A stretch of DNA of 5,853 nucleotides, from NCBI GenBank assembly GCA_001797415.1, contig MGPL01000098.1, forward strand, positions 1 through 5,853, read 5' to 3'. The notes under the pieces were generated by a model. It searched no databases. It was not told the origin of the DNA and saw only the letters and a program-made list of their open reading frames with translations. How positions within the stretch are numbered: position 1 is the stretch's first letter; the number at the start of each line of letters is the position of its first letter. Below, in pieces: positions 1-5,523 of this stretch. The DNA is from Deltaproteobacteria bacterium GWA2_55_10. Its GTDB lineage: Bacteria; Desulfobacterota; GWC2-55-46. Position numbers and translations under genes: made by a program.

Positions 1-12
1 CCTTCTCCCTCC
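1..12 (-). promoter_or_regulatory. Shine-Dalgarno-like sequence for a gene beyond the left edge
   Basis: Directly after the last operon gene the minus strand reads GGAGGGAGAAGG up to the window edge. The core GGAGGGAG lies at 12-5, only 9 bases after the TAA at 23-21. A purine-rich run this close to a stop codon is what precedes a tightly coupled next gene, so the iron operon probably continues past the window. The start codon itself is not visible. Confidence 0.5.
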
Positions 13-20
13 ATTTTATA

Positions 21-428
21 TTACTTGCTGAAGCCGCCGTCCACCTTGATTCCTTTTGCCTCAAGCTCTTTTGCCGCGTTCCTCACACCCTCCGCAAGGC
101 TTCCGGACATCCGCCTTACTCCACCGGATGGCGTCTTTTTCGACATCGCCTTTCTCAGGCCGTTGAAGCCATTCTCGAGCTCAACCGCCCTCTTCTGTGA
201 TATGTACCTCCTTATCGCTATCTCCATATTCGCCTCTTCGCTTTCAAAGGTCCCGAAGTAGGCGTCCGCCACCTCTTCGATTGCCTCGGCGCCCTTGCCG
301 CTCTCATATGACTTTACCGCGCCGTTAAGCGCCTTTTCGATATCTTCCGCCGCCTTGAGCCAGCTCGTCCCGGCGTGGGCCTGACCTATGCACAAGAACG
401 CGAGCAGGGCCGTCATCAGCACCTTCAT
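21..428 (-). CDS. Small secreted protein homologous to the FTR1 periplasmic domain
   Basis: Predicted exported protein of 135 residues. Residues 1-19 form a signal peptide (Lys2, hydrophobic core, cleavage after AHA). The mature part is charged and probably all-helical, with no cysteines. Residues 33-122 align with residues 38-125 of the permease encoded two genes upstream. Shared positions include AVxxYExG, AYFxxFE, RxxELE and FxGLRxAxS, with one 2-residue insertion near residue 65. It is therefore a stand-alone paralogue of the permease's N-terminal domain. Start ATG at 428 has AGGAG at 440-436, spaced 7 nt, and lies 25 bp after the ferredoxin-like gene, so all three are likely one transcript. 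The function is not established. Inference: a periplasmic partner that binds or presents iron to the permease. The conserved acidic and aromatic residues fit this but do not prove it. Confidence 0.88.
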   Translation of the reverse strand: MKVLMTALLAFLCIGQAHAGTSWLKAAEDIEKALNGAVKSYESGKGAEAIEEVADAYFGTFESEEANMEIAIRRYISQKRAVELENGFNGLRKAMSKKTPSGGVRRMSGSLAEGVRNAAKELEAKGIKVDGGFSK

Positions 429-453
429 AACCGTACTCCTTTTGCTGTTTTAA

Positions 454-1890
454 TCAGAAGAGAACGCTATACCAGAGCCACGCGACCAGCCCGATTCCGA
501 GCATGTTCGGAAGGACGCCTGGGCGCGGCCCCTGTATCTTTACTGCCAGGTACACGCTCCATATGGCGCCTGCCGCGAACAGGGCTGCCGGCAACAGCTT
601 GCCGAAAGAGCCGAGGGGCTCAAAGAGCATGATGCCCAATCCCAGGACAAGCGATACGAGCGCGACAGGCGCGTACGCGTATCCTGCGGATGCCGCCCTT
701 TTCCAATACTCCAACTTCTCCTTCGGAATGAGGGCCGAGGATATGAGCAGGATGAGCAGGGCGCCCATCACCGCGACCATCGTGCCCAGCATGAATGTCG
801 CGATCGATATGAAGTCGAGCCAGTTGAAGGTCTCTCCGGCCCAGGGGTAGTTCACCATGACCCACCACGGCCCGCTCTGCCCGATAAGGCTGCCATAGCC
901 CAGGTCGATAAAAGCATTGCCCAGGAAGTCCCTGTAAAGTGTGTACATATCGCTCTCCGTCCAGTAAAAGGCGCCCAGGGCAAGTCCCGTTGCGCCCAAG
1001 AGGAAGAGGACCTCCCATATATCCGGCTCTCTCTTCCCGATCTCCTCTATCTCCCTGCCCGGCCTCCTGAGCTTCAGCCGGAGCGTACTTTCAGATGCAG
1101 GGTTGACGCACCTCATGCACGCTATGCAGTTCGAGCTGGCGGTCTTTGTCTGCGTGTTGATGAACGTCGGGCAGGCCGCGCTTGTGCCTGTTCCGCCGTT
1201 TTTGTCTATGCCGGCAGAGCCGAGCCGGGAGAATATCCCCAGGAGGGGGCCTGCCGGACACAGGTGCCTGCACCAGGCCCGCCTGTCCTTCGTATAGATA
1301 AAACCTGTAAGCGCGGCCAGGAGCATCGTGCCGCCGAGTACCTCGAGAGCTGCCAGCGAGTAGTCCCTCACGCCGACGAGCTGGCCAAGCACCGTTATAA
1401 AGACAAAACTCGCGAAGGGCAGGCCCTTCCAGCGCATCCACCCGGGTATCGGCCTGTTAAGCCCCCTTTTTGACATGAACTCGGTGAGCGCGCCCTGCGG
1501 GCAGAGGAGGCCGCACCAGAGCCTGCCGAATAGCACTACCGAGAGGAACATCAGCGGGAACCAGAGCCCCCAGACGATGAACCTGGCAAGGAGCTGGAGG
1601 TTCGTCAGCGCCGTATCGTCGTCTGCCGGAAATGGAAAGAATACCGGGATGGCTACAAGCGCGAGAAAGACGACGGCCATGAAGGCATGGACATATCCGA
1701 AGCGTGCCCTGTGACTCACCAGGAATCCCTCGACCTTGCCTGAGAGGCCTGCAAGGGGCCGCGCCGTGCTGCCGGGCGTCAATTCGATAACCGGGTCGAT
1801 AACCGGGCGGCGGCAATTGCCTGCCTTGTCCGCGCCGACCGGCTCCTCAGCCGTCTCCTCTTTTATCTTCATACTACCTTGAGTGCGCAT
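454..1890 (-). CDS. NapH/NosR/FtrD-like 4Fe-4S polytopic membrane protein
   Basis: Inner-membrane iron-sulfur protein of 478 residues with about 8-9 hydrophobic segments (roughly 66-88, 102-122, 155-175, 182-200, 291-310, 361-387, 405-425, 432-451, 457-476). Two NapH/NosR-type CxxxCP motifs are visible: C126/C130-P in GRLWCGLLCPQG and C207/C211-P in CRHLCPAG. A ferredoxin-like group follows: C240, then C255, C258 and C261 in NCIACMRC. This lacks the final CxxxCP cysteine of a classic 4Fe-4S ferredoxin motif; C240 may serve instead. Its place beside an FTR1 permease matches FtrD of FtrABCD systems, where the membrane polyferredoxin is proposed to take electrons released by iron oxidation during uptake. 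Start at 1890 is favoured by GGAGGA at 1903-1898, 7 nt upstream; it overlaps the permease gene by 17 bp. An alternative ATG at 1872 lies just past the permease stop, with a weaker AAGGT. Confidence 0.93.
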   Translation of the reverse strand: MRTQGSMKIKEETAEEPVGADKAGNCRRPVIDPVIELTPGSTARPLAGLSGKVEGFLVSHRARFGYVHAFMAVVFLALVAIPVFFPFPADDDTALTNLQLLARFIVWGLWFPLMFLSVVLFGRLWCGLLCPQGALTEFMSKRGLNRPIPGWMRWKGLPFASFVFITVLGQLVGVRDYSLAALEVLGGTMLLAALTGFIYTKDRRAWCRHLCPAGPLLGIFSRLGSAGIDKNGGTGTSAACPTFINTQTKTASSNCIACMRCVNPASESTLRLKLRRPGREIEEIGKREPDIWEVLFLLGATGLALGAFYWTESDMYTLYRDFLGNAFIDLGYGSLIGQSGPWWVMVNYPWAGETFNWLDFISIATFMLGTMVAVMGALLILLISSALIPKEKLEYWKRAASAGYAYAPVALVSLVLGLGIMLFEPLGSFGKLLPAALFAAGAIWSVYLAVKIQGPRPGVLPNMLGIGLVAWLWYSVLF

Positions 1891-3085
1891 CTGAGGGTCC
1901 TCCTTTCTCCCTCGGCCTCAACGCGAAAAGAATAGCTGCCGCGAGCGCTACGACCAGTAGCGCTTGAAGGGTCAGCCCCTCGATGGTGGGGTATATGCCC
2001 AGCGCATGTATTACAGGGACCATGTCAACCGGCGTGGACGGGACGATCCCGGCCTCCTGCAGTTCGAGCACTCCCTTGCCCGTAAAACTGAAGGCCAGGT
2101 AATAGAGTAGGACCGAGGTCGCCGCGAAGAACGGGCCTATCGGCAGGCGCATGGAGGTGTATTTGATGATGTAAAAGCATGCGACCAGCGCCGAAGCGCC
2201 TGCCCAGAAGCCGCCGAGCATGGACACGCCGTCGCCTCCTGAAGAGGAATACGCCGCGCTGTAGAAGAGTATCGTCTCAGCCCCTTCCCGGTATACGGCC
2301 AGGAACGAGGCAAAACCGAGCGAGAAGACGTTGGCCCTGGAGAGCGCGCCTTCGGCTACCGATTTGATGTGGCTCTGCCACCTGGCCGCGCTCGCCCTGG
2401 CGATAAGCCAATAGCTGACGTAGAAGAGAATTGCCGCCGCAAGGAGCATTGTCGCCCCTTCGATAGCTTCCCTTCCCGCTCCGCTTATTGGCAGAAGGAG
2501 GTGCAGGGCGAGCGCGGTCAGTACGCTGGCAACGAGCGCAAGCAGCGCGCCCATGTATACTATCCGCACCTTGTCCGTGTGCCCGGATTTTACGAGCCAG
2601 GCGGAGAGAGCGCTGATGACCAGTATCGCTTCGAGTCCCTCCCTGAGGATTATGAGAAATGAGTTGAAAAAATTGACCAGCGGCGAGCTGCCCTCTTTTT
2701 CGATCTTATTGAGGGCCGCCGCGTCCTTCTCGATGGCAGCGGCAAGCGCCGATGCCCTGCCCTTCACATCTTCGACCGGCCTGCCGGAGGAGACAGCGCC
2801 CCTGAGGCCGGCAAACATGCTCTCAAGCTCCGCCTTACGCCCGTCCCCGATGCGCTCGCTTACGGCCGCCTCCATGCCTTCGCCCTCGAAGAGCTCGAAG
2901 TAGGCGCCTGTTACGCGCGCCTTTGCTGAAAGGGCGTCCCCGGCCTCATAGTCGGATACCGCCTTTCGAAGCTCCTCCCCTATCCTCGATGAAGTACCGG
3001 CCCGGTCGTTTTCTGCCCCGTAAGCAGGACCGGCTGTGGGGAAGAACAGGATAAGGATATAAAAGAGGACGCCTATCGTACGCAC
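1874..3085 (-). CDS. FTR1-family iron permease with periplasmic N-terminal domain
   Basis: High-affinity iron permease (FTR1/EfeU/FtrC superfamily) of 403 residues from the GTG start. Order: signal peptide 1-24 (cleavage after AYGA), periplasmic helical domain about 33-127, then seven membrane segments (about 137-163, 174-200, 210-229, 252-278, 287-309, 316-336, 370-390). The signature iron-binding motifs REGLE (148-152, TM1) and REGAE (266-270, TM4) are intact, as is the conserved EG at TM3 (209-210). The frame is open back to an ATG at 3226, but that start lies upstream of the predicted promoters, and ATGs at 3124 and 3118 lack a Shine-Dalgarno and sit at or before the likely transcript start. 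GTG 3085 has GGGGTG at 3095-3090 and gives a clean signal peptide. First gene of the operon, overlapping the polyferredoxin gene. Two Fur-like boxes suggest repression by iron. Confidence 0.95.
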   Translation of the reverse strand: MRTIGVLFYILILFFPTAGPAYGAENDRAGTSSRIGEELRKAVSDYEAGDALSAKARVTGAYFELFEGEGMEAAVSERIGDGRKAELESMFAGLRGAVSSGRPVEDVKGRASALAAAIEKDAAALNKIEKEGSSPLVNFFNSFLIILREGLEAILVISALSAWLVKSGHTDKVRIVYMGALLALVASVLTALALHLLLPISGAGREAIEGATMLLAAAILFYVSYWLIARASAARWQSHIKSVAEGALSRANVFSLGFASFLAVYREGAETILFYSAAYSSSGGDGVSMLGGFWAGASALVACFYIIKYTSMRLPIGPFFAATSVLLYYLAFSFTGKGVLELQEAGIVPSTPVDMVPVIHALGIYPTIEGLTLQALLVVALAAAILFALRPREKGGPSDAHSR

Positions 3086-3089
3086 AAAA

Positions 3090-3095
3090 CACCCC
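3090..3095 (-). promoter_or_regulatory. Ribosome binding site deciding the permease GTG start
   Basis: Minus-strand GGGGTG, one mismatch to GAGGTG of the anti-SD complement, lies 4 nt before GTG 3085. The ATG codons further upstream (3118, 3124) are preceded by A/T-rich sequence with no purine-rich core. This site is the main reason for choosing the shorter permease. Confidence 0.55.
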
Positions 3096-3108
3096 GCTGT
3101 TGTGAATT

Positions 3109-3123
3109 TGGATATCATTTTCA
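3109..3123 (-). promoter_or_regulatory. Fur-like operator, promoter-proximal
   Basis: The minus strand reads TGAAAATGATATCCA, 10 of 14 defined positions of the 7-1-7 Fur consensus TGATAATNATTATCA. Extended leftward as AATAAT-GAAAAT-GATATC, it also reads as three degenerate GATAAT hexamers. It overlaps the predicted transcription start and touches the end of the TATAAT box, the classic position for iron-dependent repression. It differs from the upstream site at a single base. Confidence 0.65.
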
Positions 3124-3125
3124 TT

Positions 3126-3153
3126 ATTATAGTTTTAAAAAAAGGTTTGTCAA
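3126..3153 (-). promoter_or_regulatory. Sigma70-type promoter of the iron operon
   Basis: Minus strand: TTGACA at 3153-3148, 16 bp spacer, TATAAT at 3131-3126. Both hexamers match the consensus perfectly. Predicted transcription start is near 3119-3118, giving a leader of about 33 nt before GTG 3085 that includes the GGGGTG ribosome site. A strong promoter directly overlapped by a Fur-like box suits an iron-repressed uptake operon. Confidence 0.75.
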
Positions 3154-3182
3154 CCGGCCCACGGGAACTCAGGGCATGATAT

Positions 3183-3197
3183 TGAATATCATTTTCA
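3183..3197 (-). promoter_or_regulatory. Fur-like operator, upstream copy
   Basis: The minus strand reads TGAAAATGATATTCA, 11 of 14 defined positions of TGATAATNATTATCA and a 7-1-7 palindrome with 6 of 7 paired positions. Flanking A/T-rich sequence on the high-coordinate side includes the perfect 12-bp palindrome CAATTATAATTG (3196-3207). It lies 74 bp, about seven helical turns, from the proximal copy in the same orientation, so cooperative binding or control of a second start is possible. Confidence 0.65.
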
Positions 3198-3211
3198 ATT
3201 ATAATTGTCAA
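3183..3211 (-). promoter_or_regulatory. Possible second upstream promoter (-35 only convincing)
   Basis: Minus-strand TTGACA at 3211-3206 is a perfect -35 hexamer. At suitable distance there are only weak -10 candidates: GATATT with a 15-bp spacer, or TATTCA with 17 bp. Both fall inside the upstream Fur-like box. It may be an alternative iron-repressed start, or TTGACA may be part of an extended Fur-binding array. Confidence 0.3.
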
Positions 3212-3263
3212 GAGGCAAGTTGCCATTATTTTTTACGTCGCGTCCGTTTACAGGGTTTAATCA

Positions 3264-3302
3264 CGCAATTCCCCGCAGCTTGCTGCGGGGAGGTTCATTG
3301 CG
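3264..3302. repeat. REP-like imperfect palindrome
   Basis: The core is CCCCGCAG, loop CTTG, CTGCGGGG (3271-3290): a perfect 8-bp GC-rich stem with a 4-nt loop. Outside it, CGCAAT (3264-3269) pairs with ATTGCG (3297-3302) across an asymmetric bulge of 1 nt and 6 nt. No T-run follows, so it is not a typical terminator. The shape, a GC-rich stem within a longer mismatched stem, resembles REP elements mobilised by REP-associated tyrosine transposases. Only one copy is in the window, so the repeat status is inferred. Confidence 0.5.
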
Positions 3303-3462
3303 GGAAAGGTTCAGGTATTTAGAGGACAACGGGGAAGGCACCGGCGGACAACAGGACATTCCAGGGCAACCTCCCGAAATCATTGGATTTTTTTACGATC
3401 AATGACAAAACTCGAGAATGATGCTTTCCCTCCGCGAATGATGCCGGCTCCACGGCACTAAA

Positions 3463-3606
3463 TCAGCTATTCTGATATAATAAACCATAACCCTCCAGGA
3501 ATCTCTCCAGGGCTGCAAAGGGCAACACGTCCGCTTCTTGAAAGACTGATACCAGACCTCCTCCTTTGACCGCTGTCAGCGACAGAGACCCCTCATAAGA
3601 TAGCAT
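3463..3606 (-). pseudogene. Short reading frame of protein-like composition, possible gene remnant
   Basis: From ATG 3606 the minus strand encodes 47 residues ending at TGA 3465-3463. It contains amphipathic, protein-like stretches such as VSVFQEADVLPFAALERFL and GYGLLYQN. A second short frame just upstream (ATG 3646 to TGA 3593, reading MIKSGSASVSIEAYAIL) also looks coding and overlaps it in another register, as if one frameshift or small deletion broke a longer gene. The ribosome site is poor: GAGG lies only 3 nt before ATG 3606. I do not recognise the family. It could be a degraded gene, a small real protein, or chance. Confidence 0.25.
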
Positions 3607-3825
3607 ACGCCTCGATTGAAACGCTTGCGCTGCCCGACTTGATCATCAGGCCTGTTTACATCTCATCTTGCCATGTATCCGTTATAGCTTCATTCAAAGA
3701 ATATCGCACAGGAGGTGACCAGAGCGAGGCAACGCCACCAGGGATCGGCTCTCAATATACAAATTTCAGGATAATCCGCCTTGAGGCTGTCGGAAGGACT
3801 TCTGTACTGATGTTCTCTTATCCCT

Positions 3826-3830
3826 GGAGG
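3826..3830 (+). promoter_or_regulatory. Ribosome binding site of the PEP-CTERM gene
   Basis: GGAGG lies 6 nt before ATG 3837. The frame is open upstream to a TTG at 3639, but the signal peptide begins at 3837, so this site fixes the start. Confidence 0.8.
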
Positions 3831-3836
3831 CCAGAA

Positions 3837-4550
3837 ATGAAAAAAATCCTTTTAGCGGGACTCTTCAGCGCGCTTATCGCAACCGAATCAAATGCGGCGG
3901 TAGTCTACGACCCCGGCACGACCTACGAGACTACGGCATTGACCGGCTTTTTGACAACCGGGGACATGATGGACGGCATGACTATAACCGCTTTTTTGAG
4001 CAGCGGAGCCGCCGAGAGCTTTGTCTGGTATGACATAGGCAACTTGATGGGGGGTATTTACGGCACCGGCTGGTATTTAAGAGTCTATGGAGACAGTTAC
4101 CTTTATGACTGGATACTCCTGGCGGATGTATTTATCGACAGGATAATCATTGACGCCGGGCCCGGGAACTCTGTCTTTGACATCTTATGGCAGAATAACC
4201 TGAACGGAACAGCGGGTTCCGCAAGGGGCATCACCTTTTCAGTCGTAAGCGGCCTTTCAAACGCAAATGTTACGGCTACGTACCGCGACATGGTCGCGCT
4301 TACCGGATCTGATCCTGTAGGCGACCTGTGGAAGGTGCTCGATATAAGCTTTCATGCGCCTTACAGCGGGTATCTCAGGTTCAAGGCCGATACGGACAAC
4401 ATAGCCATACCGGGAGACCTTGACGCGCTGCCTGACCCGGATAGCGCACCGGTTCCTGAGCCGTCGACGCTTATTCTTATAGGAAGCGGCCTGGGGATAA
4501 TAGCGATATCGCGAGGCGTAAAAAAATCAAGGATTTGTGCCGCGCGCTAA
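3837..4550 (+). CDS. PEP-CTERM sorting-domain protein, function unknown
   Basis: Exported protein of 237 residues. Residues 1-19 are a signal peptide (KK, hydrophobic core, cleavage near SNA-A). The mature part is rich in Gly, Thr, Ser, Asp and aromatic residues, probably beta-rich, with no cysteine before the tail and no recognised enzymatic motif. The C-terminus carries a complete PEP-CTERM signal: VPEPST at 206-211, a hydrophobic segment 212-224, then a basic tail (R226, K229, K230, R232). In this family an exosortase (EpsH/XrtA type) recognises the PEP motif and removes the tail during delivery to the outer envelope or exopolysaccharide matrix. The tail extends past the usual basic cluster with ICAAR. 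No exosortase or polysaccharide genes lie in the window, so it is an isolated substrate, as is common. It is monocistronic, ending 27 bp before a terminator. Confidence 0.93.
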   Translation: MKKILLAGLFSALIATESNAAVVYDPGTTYETTALTGFLTTGDMMDGMTITAFLSSGAAESFVWYDIGNLMGGIYGTGWYLRVYGDSYLYDWILLADVFIDRIIIDAGPGNSVFDILWQNNLNGTAGSARGITFSVVSGLSNANVTATYRDMVALTGSDPVGDLWKVLDISFHAPYSGYLRFKADTDNIAIPGDLDALPDPDSAPVPEPSTLILIGSGLGIIAISRGVKKSRICAAR

Positions 4551-4577
4551 CCCGCTGAAGATATATCCGGATATGAT

Positions 4578-4612
4578 AAAGGGGTTACGCCGAATTACGC
4601 GTAACCCCTTTT
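4578..4612. terminator. Bidirectional intrinsic terminator
   Basis: A perfect 13-bp stem pairs AAAGGGGTTACGC (4578-4590) with GCGTAACCCCTTT (4599-4611) around an 8-nt loop, followed by T-rich sequence on the plus strand. On the minus strand the stem also ends in TTT. It sits between the convergent PEP-CTERM gene, which ends at 4550, and the PhnA-domain gene, whose stop is at 4635, and can terminate both. Confidence 0.88.
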
Positions 4613-4634
4613 ATATTTGAGAGCCGACCGATGA

Positions 4635-4844
4635 TCAGGCCTTTTTCAAAAAACACGTCTTGAGCACCAGGGTTGTCTTTCCCTCGCGGCACTCGATCTC
4701 TTCGTTCTTGGAGGTGAGGCGGATATTTTTGAAGACCTTTCCCCTCTTGAGCGCAATTGAAGAGCCCTTCACCTTCAGATCCTTGATAACCTGCACTGAA
4801 TCGCCTTCATTGAGAACGGTCCCGTTGCTGTCTTTTACGTCCAT
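4635..4844 (-). CDS. PhnA/YjdM C-terminal-domain protein (short form)
   Basis: Small, probably cytoplasmic protein of 69 residues. The whole length matches the conserved C-terminal domain of the PhnA/YjdM family: VKDSNGTVLNEGDSV near the N-terminus, IKDLKVKGSS in the middle, LKRGKVFKNIRLT, and LVLKTCFLKKA at the end. Full-length E. coli YjdM is about 111 residues and begins with a zinc-ribbon domain; that part is absent here, as in many single-domain homologues. Cysteines are C52 and C64. Despite the historical phosphonate name, the family's molecular role is unsettled and should not be read as phosphonoacetate hydrolase. The start fits the family N-terminus, but the ribosome site is weak (AAGG 12 nt upstream). 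A TATAAG about 20 nt upstream could be a -10 box, without a good -35. The gene ends at the shared terminator. Confidence 0.88.
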   Translation of the reverse strand: MDVKDSNGTVLNEGDSVQVIKDLKVKGSSIALKRGKVFKNIRLTSKNEEIECREGKTTLVLKTCFLKKA

Positions 4845-4979
4845 GTCCGCGTTTCGCCTTTCCTTATAAAAAATGTCTAATCACTTGAACACAAATAACA
4901 TACAATCTATTTACACGATACGCAACCCGGATTTAAAAGATGCGGCTCGAATCAGCATGGCGCGATTGTGCGCAGCGCC

Positions 4980-5438
4980 TTATTTCTCATCTGCTTCTAT
5001 TTTCATCTCTTTTATTACCTTCGAATCCCAGGGGCACCATTTATTGCCCGGCAGAAAATTCCCGCCGGCTTCCTGAAGACGGTCCTCGACGTCCCTTATC
5101 CCTGCGTTGCAGGTTTCATTGTTGTTCTGAAAAAAACTTATCGAATCAGGAGCCAGATGAAAACTCCAGGGCCTGTTGTAATCCGCAGGCTCTTTGACGA
5201 CCCTGCCGGAGACATGCGTCCTGTCCGCCTGCATGCCTCTTATTATCGACCTTGCCTCCTTTATCCTGACCGGGTCAGTGAGTTTAATGACGAAGGTCTC
5301 GTTATTCGCTTGAGAGCCGAAGACGAAATAGGCGTCTGAATTTTCCGCTGACACAACTGAATTCAGGCACAGGATAGAGATGGCCATGAGACCGACAACG
5401 AGCGCCTTTCGGCAATCCGATCTTCTTTTTTCAGACAC
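4980..5438 (-). CDS. Secreted BP74-N-like domain protein
   Basis: Exported protein of 152 residues from GTG 5438. Residues 1-31 form a signal peptide with basic n-region (K4, R5, R6, R10, K11) and cleavage after VVSA. The mature part reads as one compact domain. FVFGSQ and FVIKLTDPVRIKEAR come first, then HVSGRVVKEPADYNRPWSFHL, SISFF, a C110 helix (VEDRLQEAGG), and LPGNKWCPWDSKV with C135. C110 and C135 could form a disulfide. From memory this pattern matches the N-terminal domain of BP74 calmodulin-binding proteins and bacterial homologues; biochemical function in bacteria is unknown to me. An ATG at 5465 is in frame, but GTG 5438 has AGGGAGGA immediately upstream and gives a better n-region. 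It lies 85 bp after the next upstream gene and may be cotranscribed with it; the PhnA-domain gene follows after 135 bp. Confidence 0.87.
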   Translation of the reverse strand: MSEKRRSDCRKALVVGLMAISILCLNSVVSAENSDAYFVFGSQANNETFVIKLTDPVRIKEARSIIRGMQADRTHVSGRVVKEPADYNRPWSFHLAPDSISFFQNNNETCNAGIRDVEDRLQEAGGNFLPGNKWCPWDSKVIKEMKIEADEK

Positions 5439-5441
5439 GAG

Positions 5442-5449
5442 TCCTCCCT
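5442..5449 (-). promoter_or_regulatory. Ribosome binding site deciding the GTG start of the BP74-like gene
   Basis: Minus-strand AGGGAGGA (5449-5442) ends 3 nt before GTG 5438. It lies downstream of the alternative ATG at 5465, which has no comparable site, so initiation at the GTG is favoured. Confidence 0.65.
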
Positions 5450-5523
5450 GAATATGCGTCAGCAAACTTATATATTTTCTGTCGAGGATATCGGATTCCG
5501 CCTTCGTGTGCCGACCTGCAGGG

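Larger units (their letters stand above)
3212..3836. other. Intergenic region between divergent iron operon and PEP-CTERM gene
   Basis: About 625 bases without a well-supported gene. It holds a REP-like palindrome (3264-3302) and a short minus-strand reading frame of protein-like composition (3463-3606), listed separately. From 3303 to 3462 I see only a 9-bp direct repeat, GAATGATGC, at about 3415 and 3436, probably chance. From 3607 to 3825 I found no convincing sigma70 promoter or riboswitch, so the origin of the PEP-CTERM transcript is unclear. Confidence 0.6.

Noticed and set aside
503..1816. Several frames on both strands inside the polyferredoxin gene
   Set aside because: They are shadows of a high-GC membrane-protein gene whose cysteine motifs and transmembrane segments are unambiguous.
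3205..3405. Plus-strand frame of 66 codons starting within the iron promoter region
   Set aside because: It runs through the REP-like palindrome, which itself gives the IPRSLLRG-type peptide often seen in spurious frames, and it has no ribosome site or recognisable domain.
3451..3468. Sigma54-like promoter GGCAC-N7-GCT on the plus strand
   Set aside because: The GG/GC spacing fits, but several consensus bases are wrong and it lies about 370 bases before the PEP-CTERM start. It is attractive only because some PEP-CTERM genes depend on RpoN.
3690..3760. Possible GEMM (cyclic di-GMP) riboswitch before the PEP-CTERM gene
   Set aside because: GCACAGG and GGCAACGCC fragments recall the motif, but the conserved paired segments and tetraloop receptor pattern are not present in order.
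3639..3836. N-terminal extension of the PEP-CTERM frame
   Set aside because: It would place 66 unrelated residues before an obvious signal peptide. ATG 3837 has a GGAGG site at ideal distance.
4959..4979. GGCGC/GCGCC inverted repeat after the BP74-like gene
   Set aside because: Only a 5-bp stem with an 11-nt loop and no following T-run, too weak to call a terminator.
4873..5339. Plus-strand frames opposite the BP74-like gene
   Set aside because: They are antisense shadows of a gene with signal peptide and domain motifs, with no ribosome sites or recognisable products.
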